The notes beneath the pieces are model-generated. The model was not told the DNA's origin. It was given only the letters and a program-made list of their open reading frames with translations, and ran no database searches. From Brachionus plicatilis (Eukaryota > Rotifera > Eurotatoria > Ploima > Brachionidae), in assembly GCA_010279815.1 (NCBI GenBank), contig QEOQ01000303.1, positions 99,140 through 163,139 of the forward strand: a stretch of DNA of 64,000 nt, written 5' to 3'. The position numbers and the translations under genes are program-made. Positions within the stretch are counted from its first letter, which is position 1; each line of letters opens with the position of its first letter. This document shows, piece by piece, positions 22,883-34,450 of this stretch.

Positions 22883-23842
22883 TTATAATTCATATTTCAT
22901 GCATTCTGTTGGCGCTTCATCAGCCACTTGATTTAATTTTTTGTTCTTTTTACCAAAAACAAAAGCTAATAAAAACTTGTCCAATTGCTTGGGATCAACA
23001 TCTTGAAAAAATCCGACATGCATTTGTCCCAAGCACTTCAATTCCGGCAACTTAGACAGAAGCTTGCAGTAAGCTTTTTCTGCTTTGTCTCCCATTTTCC
23101 AAAGCATATACTTGCGCAAAAGGCAGGAGTATTTAACTCGGATACTTCTGACACGCTCTGGGTCTCTGAGATTTATTGTCTCATTTGAAAACAAGATTAT
23201 GCTTAAAAACAGTGCCAAGCAAGCTTCGTCAAAACACAATTCATTTAATGATTTTAAAAAATTTGTTGTTCTCGAATGCAGTTCCTCACTCCAAATGCCT
23301 TTCATCACACTTAGGTCTAACTTGGATCTGTCCGCGTAAATATTTTTATCTCTACTGATCAAATTTTGATACACATTCGATACGGAATTGTACAATGACG
23401 ATGAGGCAGAAATACTTATTCCAATGGTGGTCTCTTTGAGCAAATTGATGCGGTCCTCCACTTCCAGCTGTGCAAAATCAGGTACATTTTGAGCGAATGT
23501 TACTACACGTTTAACTGGGGCGGCTAAAAAATTTGCCAAGAGTACTTTAAGTTTGTCTTTAGATTGGTTTGAGTGTGCAAAGTCGTGTTTCCTATTGAAG
23601 TCCATGGGGTTCTTTCTGCGCGAAAAATGAACTACATTGCAGAGATTGGTGACCAGAGTTTTTTCACAGTCTGTTAAAACCTGCGATTCCGTATTGATTA
23701 AACTAGAACTCAGTTTTTGTGCATCTATGGAATTATCATCGTCTTTTGTTTGCTCATTGTGAAAAGCAAGTGCAGTTTGAATAGATTCCAAAAGAAAGAT
23801 CTGCATCTGTTCGACGCTTGTCGAGCCATTTTGATATTCCAT
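22883..23842 (-). CDS. Nuclear receptor ligand-binding domain without DNA-binding domain
   Basis: A 319-residue single-exon protein that aligns through most of its length with the ligand-binding domain of the receptor at 9483-11315. Shared blocks in order are VLLANF, APVKRVVTFAQ, ASSSLY, QNLISRDK, GIWSEEL, FLKSLNELCFDEA, KYSCLLRKYMLWKMG and a final LAFVFGKKNKK. The helix 3-5 signature is intact. No Cys-rich zinc-finger sequence precedes the ATG, and stops occur just upstream in frame; scanning to 25488 shows none. It could act as a dominant-negative or co-repressor-like partner, as DAX1/SHP (NR0B) do in vertebrates, but that is analogy. Codons are AT-rich, opposite to the full-length paralogue. 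An unseen upstream exon beyond an intron remains possible. Confidence 0.82.
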   Translation of the reverse strand: MEYQNGSTSVEQMQIFLLESIQTALAFHNEQTKDDDNSIDAQKLSSSLINTESQVLTDCEKTLVTNLCNVVHFSRRKNPMDFNRKHDFAHSNQSKDKLKVLLANFLAAPVKRVVTFAQNVPDFAQLEVEDRINLLKETTIGISISASSSLYNSVSNVYQNLISRDKNIYADRSKLDLSVMKGIWSEELHSRTTNFLKSLNELCFDEACLALFLSIILFSNETINLRDPERVRSIRVKYSCLLRKYMLWKMGDKAEKAYCKLLSKLPELKCLGQMHVGFFQDVDPKQLDKFLLAFVFGKKNKKLNQVADEAPTECMKYEL

Positions 23843-25488
23843 TTGAAAATACAGAGTCTAAACTAGTGATTTAGCTAAAATTTTAAAATTTGAATTTTTT
23901 TATGAGAATAATTATCATTTTTTAGAGGATTTTAAGTATAATCAATTTAAAAATGGTTTAGAAAAGAGGGAATTAAAAATTATTCTGGATGTACAAGCTA
24001 ATATGCTTTAAAATAGCTAAAGTTTACTGAGTGTAAAATTAGAATCTAAAAGAAAAAAATTTTCAAGAATATTTTTAAAATATCTGCGCAGTTTTTAAAA
24101 GTTTTCATTTTTTGAGGAAATTTTTTATTTTCACTAAAAATGGAAGTTAATGAAGCATAAAATGTTAAAAAGTAAAAATATTTATCAGAAGTATCCAAAA
24201 TTTAGTTAATGGCTAAAAATGACCAATCGCTCGTTTAATATGAACTAGTTAAACTTTAAAGTACAAATAAATAAAATTAAAAAAGATAAATCAAAAATTT
24301 ATCTTGAAGCAAAAAAAATTGTAAGTTTAATTAATAAATTAAAGAATTGGAATCATTCAAGATTCAATTTTCAATTCAAATGATTTTTTTTACAAAATTT
24401 TTTTAAGGAGCTATTCAAAAAAAAAACCTGATTTAAGAAAAATTAAATTTTTTACCTGTTTCCCTTAATTTTGTAATTATATATAAGATTGACTTTATTT
24501 ACATTAATTTTATTTGATAATTAAGTTTCACAAAGTTTTTGAAAGGAAAATTTAATAAAAAGAAAAATCTAATATCATATTTCCTCGTTAGATTATGCTG
24601 CACTAAATACTAAGACATGCAAATAAAAACAACAAATTACAATTGTTTTAGCATAGATGAGATGTACTTTGGCGCATGGTCCGAAAGCTGTTGACTTACA
24701 GTACATTTCTAAACAAAGTTAACAGGCTTCTTAAGCAGTTTAAAAGCTGCTCTTAAACCCTGCATAAACCGCTCATAAACACTGCTTAAACTGTTTTAAA
24801 CATTGCCCCATCATTTTTTATTAAAAAGTTTAAACTAACTTAAACATTACTTAAACCGCTCATAAACGCTGCTTAAACCGCTCATAAACACTGCTTAAGC
24901 AATGTTTCGAAACACTGTTAACTTTGTTTAGAAATGTACTGTAGCTTATGGTGCAGCATTATCGAAAGAGGGAATATCGTATAAATAAATTTTTATTTAG
25001 TATTTTTAACATGTCAAACATTTTTTAATATGAAAAATCTAGAATTTAGAATTTTGTTTTCTAGTTTCAAAAATTTGTCTAATATCCTTTAATAAAAACA
25101 ATTTGCTTGTTGGTTTATAAGATTTTATGGCTGATAAAAAAAAGTTAATAAAGTTGTGAAATTATTCATAAAACATAGTTATTCAAAGTGTTAAAGTTTG
25201 ATTATGAAATGTGACTTTGCTTTTGTTCTTGAGCTATAGAATTCAAAATTTAAAAAAAATTTTGAATGAAAATTTTAGTTTTTTTAGAAAAAGCTTAAAA
25301 TTTTCTTTGTTTTATTTCTTTGTTGTCGTAAAAAAATTCTTGTATTTGTAACAAAAATTTCAGAAGCTAATTTTTTTTACAGTTTTTTGACTTTTAATTA
25401 TTTTGAAGAAATTAATTTTCATGTCGATAAAATAAACGATTCAGCAATGCCAAAAATTTTAATACTAATAGAAAATTAAATGTACACT
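23843..25488. other. AT-rich intergenic with one MITE
   Basis: No gene seen. The only structured item is the 243-bp MITE at 24699-24941. In particular no nuclear-receptor zinc-finger exon is visible here on the minus strand. Confidence 0.5.
24699..24941. mobile_element. Tc1/mariner-type MITE with TA target duplication
   Basis: The ends are perfect inverted repeats beginning CAGTACATTTCTAAACAAAG and extending through TTAACAG (about 27 bp), flanked on both sides by TA (24697-24698 and 24942-24943). The interior is built of repeats of TTAAACCGCTCATAAACACTGC and partial copies. There is no coding capacity. TA flanks and CAGT ends fit Tc1/mariner-related elements. Confidence 0.85.
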
Positions 25489-26235
25489 TTAATTGGTAAT
25501 ATCAACATTGACCGCTGCTGCGTTGGTTGTTGGACTTGCACTGGTCTGGCCATCATCACCTGGTGCTGCTGCCGCGCTGACTTCAGCCGCCGACTCCGTC
25601 TGGTCGCCGCTGCTACCTCTCACCACTTCCTGTACAACCACTTTGTCCTCCTCGAAACTGCTGAAGTAAACTTTGAAGAACGAGGAGTTCCTCGTGATTG
25701 AATGGCCTTGTCTCGAAGCAGTGACCATGCTGCCCTTGACGTCCACAACTGTTTACGGCTCCGGATCCCATTCCGGCCTAGACTTGTGAGTGCGCTTGAG
25801 CTTGAGTAGCACTCTGCTTCCTACTCGGATGACACTCATGCGCGCGCGTGTTCGCTCATTGTACTCGTCCTCCATGCGCCTCCTGGACCGTTCGTGGTTC
25901 TCTTTGGCCAATCGATGCCACTCTGCTCGGTCTGGCTCGCCGACTGGTTCGGGCAAACCCGAAGTACAACTGAAGCCGAACATCAACAGGTTCGGAGAAA
26001 TCTTGGTGGCTGCATGAGGCGTTTCCCGATACGCCCTCAAGAAATCTCTTAGTGCCTGGTCTCGACTGATTCCCGTCGCCTCGGCTCCTCTGATGGTCTT
26101 GCCTAGGTTGCGCATGAAACGCTCCACGTCGCCGTTGGCCCTTGGCCAAAGTAGTGTAATCTTGCGATGCTCAAATCCAACAAACCACGCGCCTGTCGTT
26201 CTCATCGTTCGGGTTAACTTGTGTGAGCACTCCAC
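25489..26235 (-). pseudogene. Gypsy integrase C-terminal part with in-frame stop
   Basis: The frame reads from the end of the integrase core (HRKITLLWPRANGDVERF and FLRAYRETPHAAT) into the C-terminal domain (RVGSRVLLKLKR). A TAA at 25753-25755 follows WDPEP, after which the same frame continues TVVDVKGSMVTA and an acidic/Ala-rich tail to 25489. The upstream end abuts the RNase H region in a different frame, which marks the deletion joint at about 26175-26235. Confidence 0.8.
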
Positions 26236-27355
26236 CGACCCCTTCTGGACTCGCGTCCACCACCAATCTGGTCTGCCAGTCTTTTTTAAAATACGAGAAA
26301 CATTTATCTGAAATGGAGGCTTTTACTTGCTCGAAGGCTTGCTGCTCTCGCTCGCCCCAGCTCCATCGCTCTGCCTTGATTGCAGCCCACAACGGCTCTG
26401 CTAGCGTTGCCAAATCCTGGATGAATCGGCCGCTGTACTGCACCATTCCCAGAAAGCTCCTGCACTGGCTCGCGTCTGCCGGCCGCTTCGCGTTCCTCAA
26501 CGCCTCGACTCGATCCAGAGTTGGTGCTATGCCTTCTTCGGATAGTCGTAGTCCGAAGAACGTGAGCTCCTTCTTGTACAACTCGCACTTGTCCACATTG
26601 AGAGTGACGCCAGCTTGCTCCAATGTCTCCAACACACGCATGAGGTTCTCGTGATGCTCCTCTTCCGATGCTCCAAACACCAAGATGTCGTCGGTCATGT
26701 TCAGCTGGCCTGGGCATTTTTCGAGAATAGTGCGGATGAGCTCGGTGAACATTTCCGATGCGCACGAAATACCCATGTGCAGCCGATCGTACACGAGTGT
26801 GCCCACGTGGGTGGTCACCGCCGTCAGTTTCTTCGACTCCTCATCCAACTCGGCCTGATGGAAAGCCTTGACGATGTCAAGCTTCGATAAGACCTTCGCT
26901 CCGTTGACCAGGTAGATGATATCGTCGATGCTCTTCATCGGGTAACGCTTGCGCTTGATGGCCTTGTTGAGCAACCTGTTGTCGCATGTCATTCTGATCT
27001 TGACCTTCTTCGGCTGCCCCACCCCCGGGTTCTCCTGCTTCTTCTCGACCACCACCAAGTTCGAAATCCATTCAGGCACTTCGTCGTCCTCGCCCAGCTT
27101 ATGCATGACACCCTCCTTGATCTGACTGTCGATCTCCTCTTCGACCGCATCGCGCCAAGCGAACGCTATAGGCCTCAGTGGTTGCCTCTTTGGTGCCACC
27201 GTTGGGTCCACCTCTATGTGAATCTTCCTCCCCTTGATGCAACCCACCTTGCCACTAAACAAATCTAAACAAATTTGTGGCGGCGCCTGAAAGCAGCTGG
27301 CTTTGTCCGTTGAGGTGGTGAATGTGGCCAAGTTGAATTTTTTTAATCTACTCAT
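26171..27355 (-). pseudogene. Gypsy reverse transcriptase and truncated RNase H
   Basis: A 394-residue open frame with reverse transcriptase motifs in order: the primer-grip approach YPMKSIDDII, LSKLDIVKAFHQ, YDRLHMGISCASE, the catalytic TDDILVFG, then FFGLRLSEEGI and the connection FLGMVQYSGRF. RNase H begins with LVVDASPEGVGGVL and is cut at VVCW. The frame then stops because of the deletion joint with integrase. Confidence 0.88.
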
Positions 27356-27392
27356 TTCAGAGACGAAATTAAAGAGAGCTTCTTGGAGGCAG

Positions 27393-27704
27393 TAATGTTT
27401 ATAGTACGTGCAACGGCTACCTGACGAGTGTCAGTTAGTACCTGGGAAAAATAATAGTCTATGGCTGGTCCCGGTCATTGGTGATCCGGCAGTGGTCACA
27501 ATGGTCGTCAGATCCCTAGCTTACGCTTTATAAAAGCGGGGGAAGATGTGATATAGCGACATCTTTGTCGATATCACTGAAGTTAATTAACTTAACCATG
27601 AGCGTTTAAGTTAAGATGGAGCATAAATACATGCTCCAATACGTCTAACGAGAGAGATCGGATAGACGGGCCCAAGGGTACTAATGTAAACATTACAGGT
27701 ACTC
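27393..27704 (-). repeat. Possible 5' LTR of the gypsy remnant
   Basis: Read on minus, this stretch of balanced composition begins TGTAATGTTTA and ends TAAACATTAC, a short inverted pair as LTR ends have. It contains TATAAA near the middle and a near-palindrome around TGATATCGACAAAGATGTCG. No second copy exists in the window, so LTR identity is inferred. Confidence 0.35.
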
Positions 27705-28639
27705 ATATTCATGGTATTCGATAGAAAGAATATTCTGTTAAAATTAAACTTCTTTTAAAAAAATCTGATATACTTTAATTGGGCTGCATACTTTGAAATC
27801 TTTATTTCAAAATTATAAACATCATATTCCAGCAAAGTAAAATTTTTGATCAAATTTCAAGCGCTCAATCTTGCTCAAAAAATTTTAGATGCGCAATTAA
27901 ATTTCATCGCAGATTTTTAATTTTTTCAACATTTCAAAGCTTTATTTTTAAACTTTTGAAAAAGGATTGTAATTTATAAAAATGCAATGAAATTTAATTG
28001 CGCATCTAAAAATGTTTGAGCATTTTCCTCAATTTCTCTACAATTGTTTATTTTGCTCAAATTCCTCAATTATTATTATATCCTATTTTGTACAAATTTT
28101 TTGAACTAACCAAAATAATATTTTACAAAAATAAACCTATAGTTTGCTCCAAGTTTTCTTTTTTTGCAACATTTCTATAAATAATCGGTAATCATGTGGA
28201 TTAGAACTAGATTCGGAGAAAAATGGTGAAATTTGGTCTAATTTTAAGAATTTCTATAAAGAATTTTTTTAAAAAAGATAAGAATAACTTTTTTCTCTAA
28301 TCTAAAATAAAATAAAAAGTAAATAAGGATTGAAATAAATTTAAATGAAATGAAAATAATTTTCTTTACTATAAAATTTATCTATGTACATTAATGATGG
28401 CATTATTTTATTTGGTATTCATTAAGAGCTCTACAATAAGAAGTTCCAAAAAGTGTATTTATATAATAAAGAATGCATTAAAAATAAAAATTGAAAATTG
28501 GGCTAATTGCTTCAGCATACACAAAAACTTTCAACGCATCTTTAAAATGTAACCAACACACTCACTTAATTACAACTCTAAATCACTTTTATTCATTCTC
28601 AAAAAAATGTTTTCGAGCTGAAAAATACAATTTTTCAAA
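27705..28639. other. AT-rich intergenic, nothing recognised
   Basis: No coding-looking frame. Two matching strings (about 27892-27906 and 27986-28000, both around GCGCAATTAAATTTCAT or its complement) form a small inverted pair. Confidence 0.4.
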
Positions 28640-29018
28640 GTCTAAATGGTTTTGTGAAGTTCAGTACAAAAGAACAGAACAAAGTGTAAAAAAATTAAAT
28701 AACTTTTTTTCTAAAGGTTTAAAATAAATTCTGTGAATACAGAATAGTGCAACATTCAAAGTTGCATCAACTGTTAAAGTCTGCAAATGATGTGCAAAAT
28801 CTCTGCAAAATGCACTACGCTCGATTATATTGAAATTTAATTTCTGCTAAACTCTGCAAATTTAGCAGACCTTGATATATGATGCAACTTTGAATGTTGC
28901 ACTATGTTGCATTTACAGAGTTAAGTTTAAACCTTAAAAAAAAAAGTTATTTAATTTTTTTACATTTTTTTCTGTTCTTTTTATCATTTTGTACTGAATT
29001 TCACAAAACCGTCTAAAT
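28640..29018. repeat. Foldback element, about 130-bp arms
   Basis: The left arm at about 28640-28769 is mirrored by the right arm at about 28881-29018. Matching blocks include GGTTTTGTGAA(G/A)TTCAGTACAAAA, AAAAAAATTAAATAACTTTTTT and TAGTGCAACATTCAAAGTTGCATCA. The spacer is about 110 bp. No coding frame runs through it. Confidence 0.8.
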
Positions 29019-31200
29019 TGATTCTTAAATTTTAAACTTTTTTAAGGAAAAAAAGGCTAAGAGTGAATTTTACAAAGTGGAAAAATTTACTTTTTGGCAC
29101 CTGATAATTGTAATGAATAAAATAGAACCTGTCAAATTAGGAATTGAGCTTGAGTATAAGGCTGCAATTATTATTTGGGGTATAAAGCATATATCGATCT
29201 CCAAGCATTGATTTAATTGATTTCCTTATCAATTTTATAGAATATTTAAACTATTTTAAATTTTGTCCTTTACTTCCCTCTTTTTCTAAGAAATTAATAT
29301 ATTTTCAAAAAAAATTATTTCACAATTTTTTATGTTAGAGGCATTATAAAAAATGATCAACAATTGTTTAGATTTATCCTAACTTTCTAGCATCAAAAAT
29401 TTTATTACACTCCTTTTAGCTAGAGTTTCTTTCATCAAGGGACAATTCAAATTAATATTTTGGTTTTATTTATTTTATTTGGTCCATCTTTTTCAATTTT
29501 ATTTGTAAACCAGACTGTAAAAATCTTATGAATCGCAGGAAGTATAAATACTTTACTGGGATTTTTTAGAGAGAAAAGAAATAAACTTGGTTTCTTTTTA
29601 ACAAAATTAAATTTAAAGAGCTTTTAAAAGATTAAGGATCAGGTAGCTTTTTTTATTAGGTCTAAAATTGGTTCCAAAAATTGTATCAGATGATAAGACT
29701 TTGTATGACTCAAAATCAGTCTGCAAAAACCCTTCAAAGTACCATTTTTATTTACAATTCTGTGAAATCTAATTGCAGAGTTATTGCAGAGATTAAATCT
29801 GGGTTATTTGACTCAAATGTTTGTTCCTTTGTTACAAAATTCAAAGTACTCTTGGATATTTGAATGCAATTAAAAAAATAAAATTTCCTTATTAATTCAA
29901 AACATCAGTTAAAGATGAAAAGTTTTTTGTAAAATATACGTGCCTGAAGAAAACTTTTTCAGGATCTAATATTAATTAAAAGATCTAAAAATATACATAA
30001 TTTAGAGGTATTGAAATATAATATTGAAATATACTTTACGCTTAAAAAGAGAAAATCTTGTTTTTTTTGATCTTTCAATTTAGAATTAAAATCGTCTAAG
30101 ATTCTGATTTAAGTGTCTTATGTTTAGGTATTTTTATTGATTCTTTTTTAGTAAAGAAAATATTTGAATTCAAATATTTTCAAATATTATTTTATTAAAA
30201 AAATAATGAACGAACAAAATTTCGTTTGATCTAGTTTCATTCATTTTTATTTTAGTCAAAGATCACTAAATTTATAAAATTAATAATCGATAAGATCATG
30301 TCATTCACTTTCCCATCAAAAAAATTTAAATTTATCTAATAAGTTATCAAAATTTTTTAAGTAGAATTTTAATTATTTTCTTTAAAATAAAATAGAACAA
30401 AAATCATTTAAATTTAAAAGATTTGAATCATTTTGATTCAAAATAATGAGTTTAATCCCCGTTGCATTAAAATTTAACTAACAAAATTGCATCATTAATT
30501 AAATAATGCGTGAAAATAGAAAGGTCAAAATTGTAAGGAGAAAGAAAGCTTTTTTAAAATTTCTTTTATTTAATTAGCAATAAAAAGCAAAAAATTTAGC
30601 CAATGAATAGTTCTTTATTTTATAAAAAGTTATAATTTTTGTAAAAATTCTATGTTTTTATCTTTTTCATAAGCCAATATTATTCATTGAATTACACTTT
30701 CTTATTCTCAATCTTATTTTGAATCATACAGAGTAAAATCATTAAGCAATCTATTCAGATTGCTTATAGAATTTTATGGGTAGTTTGTGCAAAAAAGTTG
30801 TTTAGTCTCAGATCTGAACTTAAACTCGTCCAGACTTGCTTATTCGTCAATCTATGATTACATTGTTTTATATTTGCTTTACTTATAACTTAAAATGATA
30901 TAAATTAAAATATTAATTTAATTTTGACTAGAAAATAAAGAGATTTAGTTTAAAGCTGGATTTTCAAATATTTTAAATTGATTTTTTCTGATAATATTTT
31001 TGCATTGAATAGTATTCAAAATATTACGATCGAATTAAAAATTGAAAACAATGAAGTTAAAAATATTCTCCAAATTTTCACTTGTTTCAGAATTTGTATA
31101 AATAGTTAAAATTTTAGAGTTCATTAGGAATAGATAAAAAATTTTAAAAAAAAAAAAGCAAGATTTATTTTTAGCATTTAATGTCCCCATCAAATTCTTT
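29019..31200. other. AT-rich intergenic, nothing recognised
   Basis: I see no coding frame, RNA gene or clear repeat in this stretch. Confidence 0.45.
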
Positions 31201-31824
31201 AGTCATTGTGAAATTTCATGAAAAATTGGCAATACAAAGAAAAATATTTTATAACTTTAGTTTTAATGGTCAAAAAATTGTTCTGTGGCTGAATTAAAGA
31301 AATAAACTTTTGTTTCATCTACTGCGAATTTTGCAAAATTGCACCCTGTTTAAAAGTATTAAAATTAACGCAACTTATTTGCACAGATTTTGCAGTAGGT
31401 GAAAAAATAGTTTATTTTTTTATTCATCCACAGAACAATTTTTTGACCATTAAAACAGCAGTTATTAAGGCATTGTGAAATTACATACAAAACTTTTAAT
31501 AAAAAAGGAAATAATTTTACAACTTTTTGCAACTATAATAGTCAAAAACTTGTTCTGGAAATGAAACAAATTGAAACAACTTTTTTTTCGCCCACTGCGG
31601 TAGTCTGCAAAATCTGTGCCAATTAATCGCATCTTATTTTTAATAATTTTAAATAGCGTGGAATTTCGCAGAATTCATATAGATTTTGTAGACTTCCGCA
31701 GTGGGTGAAAAAAAGTTGTTTCACCTTGTTTCATTTGCAGGTTTTTGACCATTAAAATAAGAGTTATACGATTATTTCCTTTTTGTATTGGAAGTTTTGT
31801 ATGAAATTTCACAATGCCATTTCT
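31201..31824. repeat. Four-arm foldback: two tandem hairpins of one repeat family
   Basis: Four related arms alternate in orientation: about 31201-31335 (+), 31370-31485 (-), 31471-31625 (+) and 31660-31824 (-). Common blocks are CATTGTGAAATT near the outer ends, ATGGTCAAAAA with TTGTTCTG, CACTGCGG or CTACTGCGAA, and TTTTGCA. Each adjacent plus/minus pair makes a hairpin, and the outermost arms also pair. Confidence 0.75.
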
Positions 31825-33258
31825 TTTAATTTTATTCTACTGAAGAAATGTATTCTCTTTCAGAATATGTGTGATTTAATGAAAAGTTATAAATGTCTTT
31901 TAAAGAAATTTTTAATCAATTTTTTATCGGATATAGTTTCAATGAAGTAAGATATTTTTTACTTTTTATTTTTGTATAAATATCTCTCTGTTGGGTCCAG
32001 ATGTCAGAAAAAACGTTTTGAAATTTTTTCAAAAGTTTTATTTTAATGTCTCAATTTTTCAAAAATTTTTAATGATTTGTCTGAAAATATTCAATCATCA
32101 CAGAATTTGAATTTTTTCGTATACAATTTGAACCCGATCAATTAATAGGTAAAAAATAAATCAAAAATTTGAAATTCAAATTTTAATTAAAAAAATAAGA
32201 TTAAATTTAAAATTAATTTTTTTAGATTTGTGAATTTTTTTGACATTTTTTTAAATTTTTTGATTGTTTTTAATTAGAAAAATAAATTCAGAATTCAAAT
32301 TTTACACAAAAATCTAATCAAATTGATCTTGTATTGTTAAATAACCATTTCTAAGAATTGTTAATTATCATCGAAAATAAATAGAACAATCAACAAATCT
32401 TCAAACTGTTAACAATTCTTATTCAAATTAATGAAAAATAACTTAAGATTTCACATAAGAGATCTTCAATTTAGCTCGTAAATTAATTTATTGTAAATTT
32501 TAGTTAGAATTCTCAAGACCAATTATTATCAATTCAGAAAATTAATGAAACGTTACCTAAGTTTAAAAATTAATTATTTTTTTTAAATGTTTTTATCAAG
32601 ACAGATTAAAAATATCTCTCAGATTAGTTTTGACAAAATTAAAAAAAATCACGCGAGTTTTATTTGTAAAAACTTATTGATACAGTTGGGACAATTTAAA
32701 AAAAAAAAGATCAATCTCGTGATCTATATGCTATGACTTTAATTGAATTCTATCCAACCGAACTTTATCATTGAATACACTGCATGAATTTAATTAAATT
32801 TTCTTTTGTAGTCTTAAAATACATAAACAGTACAGATTAGCAATTACTTGAACAAAGAAATAGAATTTATATTTTTGTATTCTGAAATTTTTTAGTCGAA
32901 AAAATTTGGAATTTTAAATAAAAAAAATTGATAAGCATTAAACACCCTGAGATGATTAGAAAATTTGCTCAATTGTGTTTCAAGTTGTGTAAAATTATCA
33001 AACAATTTTTTATATTTGTTTCTATTTCAACTTTTTATTAAATTTTTCTTAGTCAATCAAAGCCTAAAACCAAAAGTAATCAAAATAGGTAATTAAATTT
33101 TAAAATTCCGGCTATTAGGGATTTACGTGATACAAAAATATATTTTAGACAAATGAACAGGAAGTATTGTCTTAGTAAAATTGCACAATAATACACAAAA
33201 TTTTAGTTTAGAAAGATTTTACAAGCTTTAATTAATAATGATACAATTTTAAAAAATT
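31825..33258. other. AT-rich intergenic, nothing recognised
   Basis: No feature apart from the upstream region of the stomatin gene; no promoter motif can be named. Confidence 0.45.
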
Positions 33259-34450
33259 TTGCTTCTTATGTCTCATTTTAAAATTCAAATGATCAAAAGG
33301 ACAAATTCAATCATGGACAACAGCGATGACCACTTTGACTCTCATTTCTATGCAAACTCGCCAAAGCGTGCTACCAATCTAAGTCCTAATGGTTCTAGAT
33401 TCAGACAAATGATGCATCGTCCATCAGTCCGCAGTATTAGCGAAATGCCGAACATAATCGGCGTTCAGCCATCGGAGAACAAACATGATATATGTACTTA
33501 TGTACTTTGCGCTCTCAGCTGGCTTTCTGTAATAATATTTTTCCCATTTTCACTTCCGTGGATATTCCGAGTAGTAAAAGAGTACGAACGTGCAGTAATT
33601 TTTCGTCTAGGATGCTTAAAAAAAAGTCCAGCTGGACCTGGAGTTATTTTAGTATGCTGAATCATTTTTTAATATATATATTTTTATTTTCCAAAGATTT
33701 TGCCTTGTATTGAAAGTGTGACAAAAGTTGACATGAGAACTGTGTCTTTTGATGTGGCACCGCAAGAAGTTTTGACCAAAGACAGTGTGACAGTGTCAGT
33801 TGACGCTGTGGTATACTATAGAGTGTTCAATCCAGCTGTATCAGTTGCAAATGTGGAAAATGCGCAGGAATCAACCAGACTGTTGGCTCAAACAAGTCTT
33901 CGAAATGTTCTCGGACAAAAATCACTGTCGGAAATATTATCCGACCGAGAGTCTGTATCCAGGGCCCTCCGAGAGTGCCTAGATGAAGTAAATTTATTTT
34001 TAAAAAAAATTTTAATTTTAATTAACAAAAAAAGGCAACAGATCCATGGGTTTGGTTGATTTCTATTTTTTTTTTAACTAATCTGGCTTAAAGGGAATTG
34101 AGGTAGAAAGAGTCGAGTTCAAAGATGTTCGCCTACCTGTTCAGCTTCAGCGCGCTATGGCTACTGAGGCAGAGGCCACAAGGGAAGCCAGAGCCAAGGT
34201 AAAATTGATTTAGACCCAGAGGCGAGATTAAATATTCAATTATTAGGTAATAATGGCCGAAGGAGAGCAAAGGGCTGCTAAGGCAATTAAAGGCGCAGCT
34301 GATATAATATCTACCTCTAGAACAGCTATCCAAATACGCTATTTGCAAACACTGAGCAGCATTGCCTCTGAGAAAAATTCCACAATTATTTTTCCGATAC
34401 CGATTGAGATCTTAGACTCGCTTAAAGGATCGGATAATAAAAATAAATGA
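33259..34450 (+). CDS. STOM: Stomatin-like membrane protein (SPFH family)
   Basis: Stomatins insert a hydrophobic hairpin into the inner membrane leaflet, oligomerise and modulate ion channels. Five exons, 33259-33651, 33697-33987, 34035-34049, 34094-34198 and 34247-34450, give 335 residues. A non-conserved N-terminus of about 75 residues precedes the hairpin (79-103, with the conserved prolines in FPFSLPW), then the SPFH domain with KVDMRTVSFDVAPQE, LTKDSVTVSVDAVVYYRV, LRNVLG and WGIEVERVEFKDV. The EARAKVIMAEGEQRAAKA coiled-coil and the IRYLQTLSSIA and NSTIIFPIP tail are typical. The third exon is a 15-nt microexon coding ATDPW. Start may be the ATG at 33259 or 33313 (MDNSDDHF); the second lacks the odd hydrophobic leader. 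Confidence 0.93.

Larger units (their letters stand above)
25489..27704 (-). mobile_element. Internally deleted Ty3/gypsy-type LTR retrotransposon
   Basis: A minus-strand remnant holding a reverse transcriptase with the start of RNase H, then, after a deletion, the tail of an integrase. Gag and protease are absent, as are the rest of RNase H and the zinc-binding and most of the catalytic core of integrase. It is GC-rich against the AT-rich surroundings, which points to recent arrival or different composition of the source family. No 3' LTR is visible below 25489. Confidence 0.85.
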
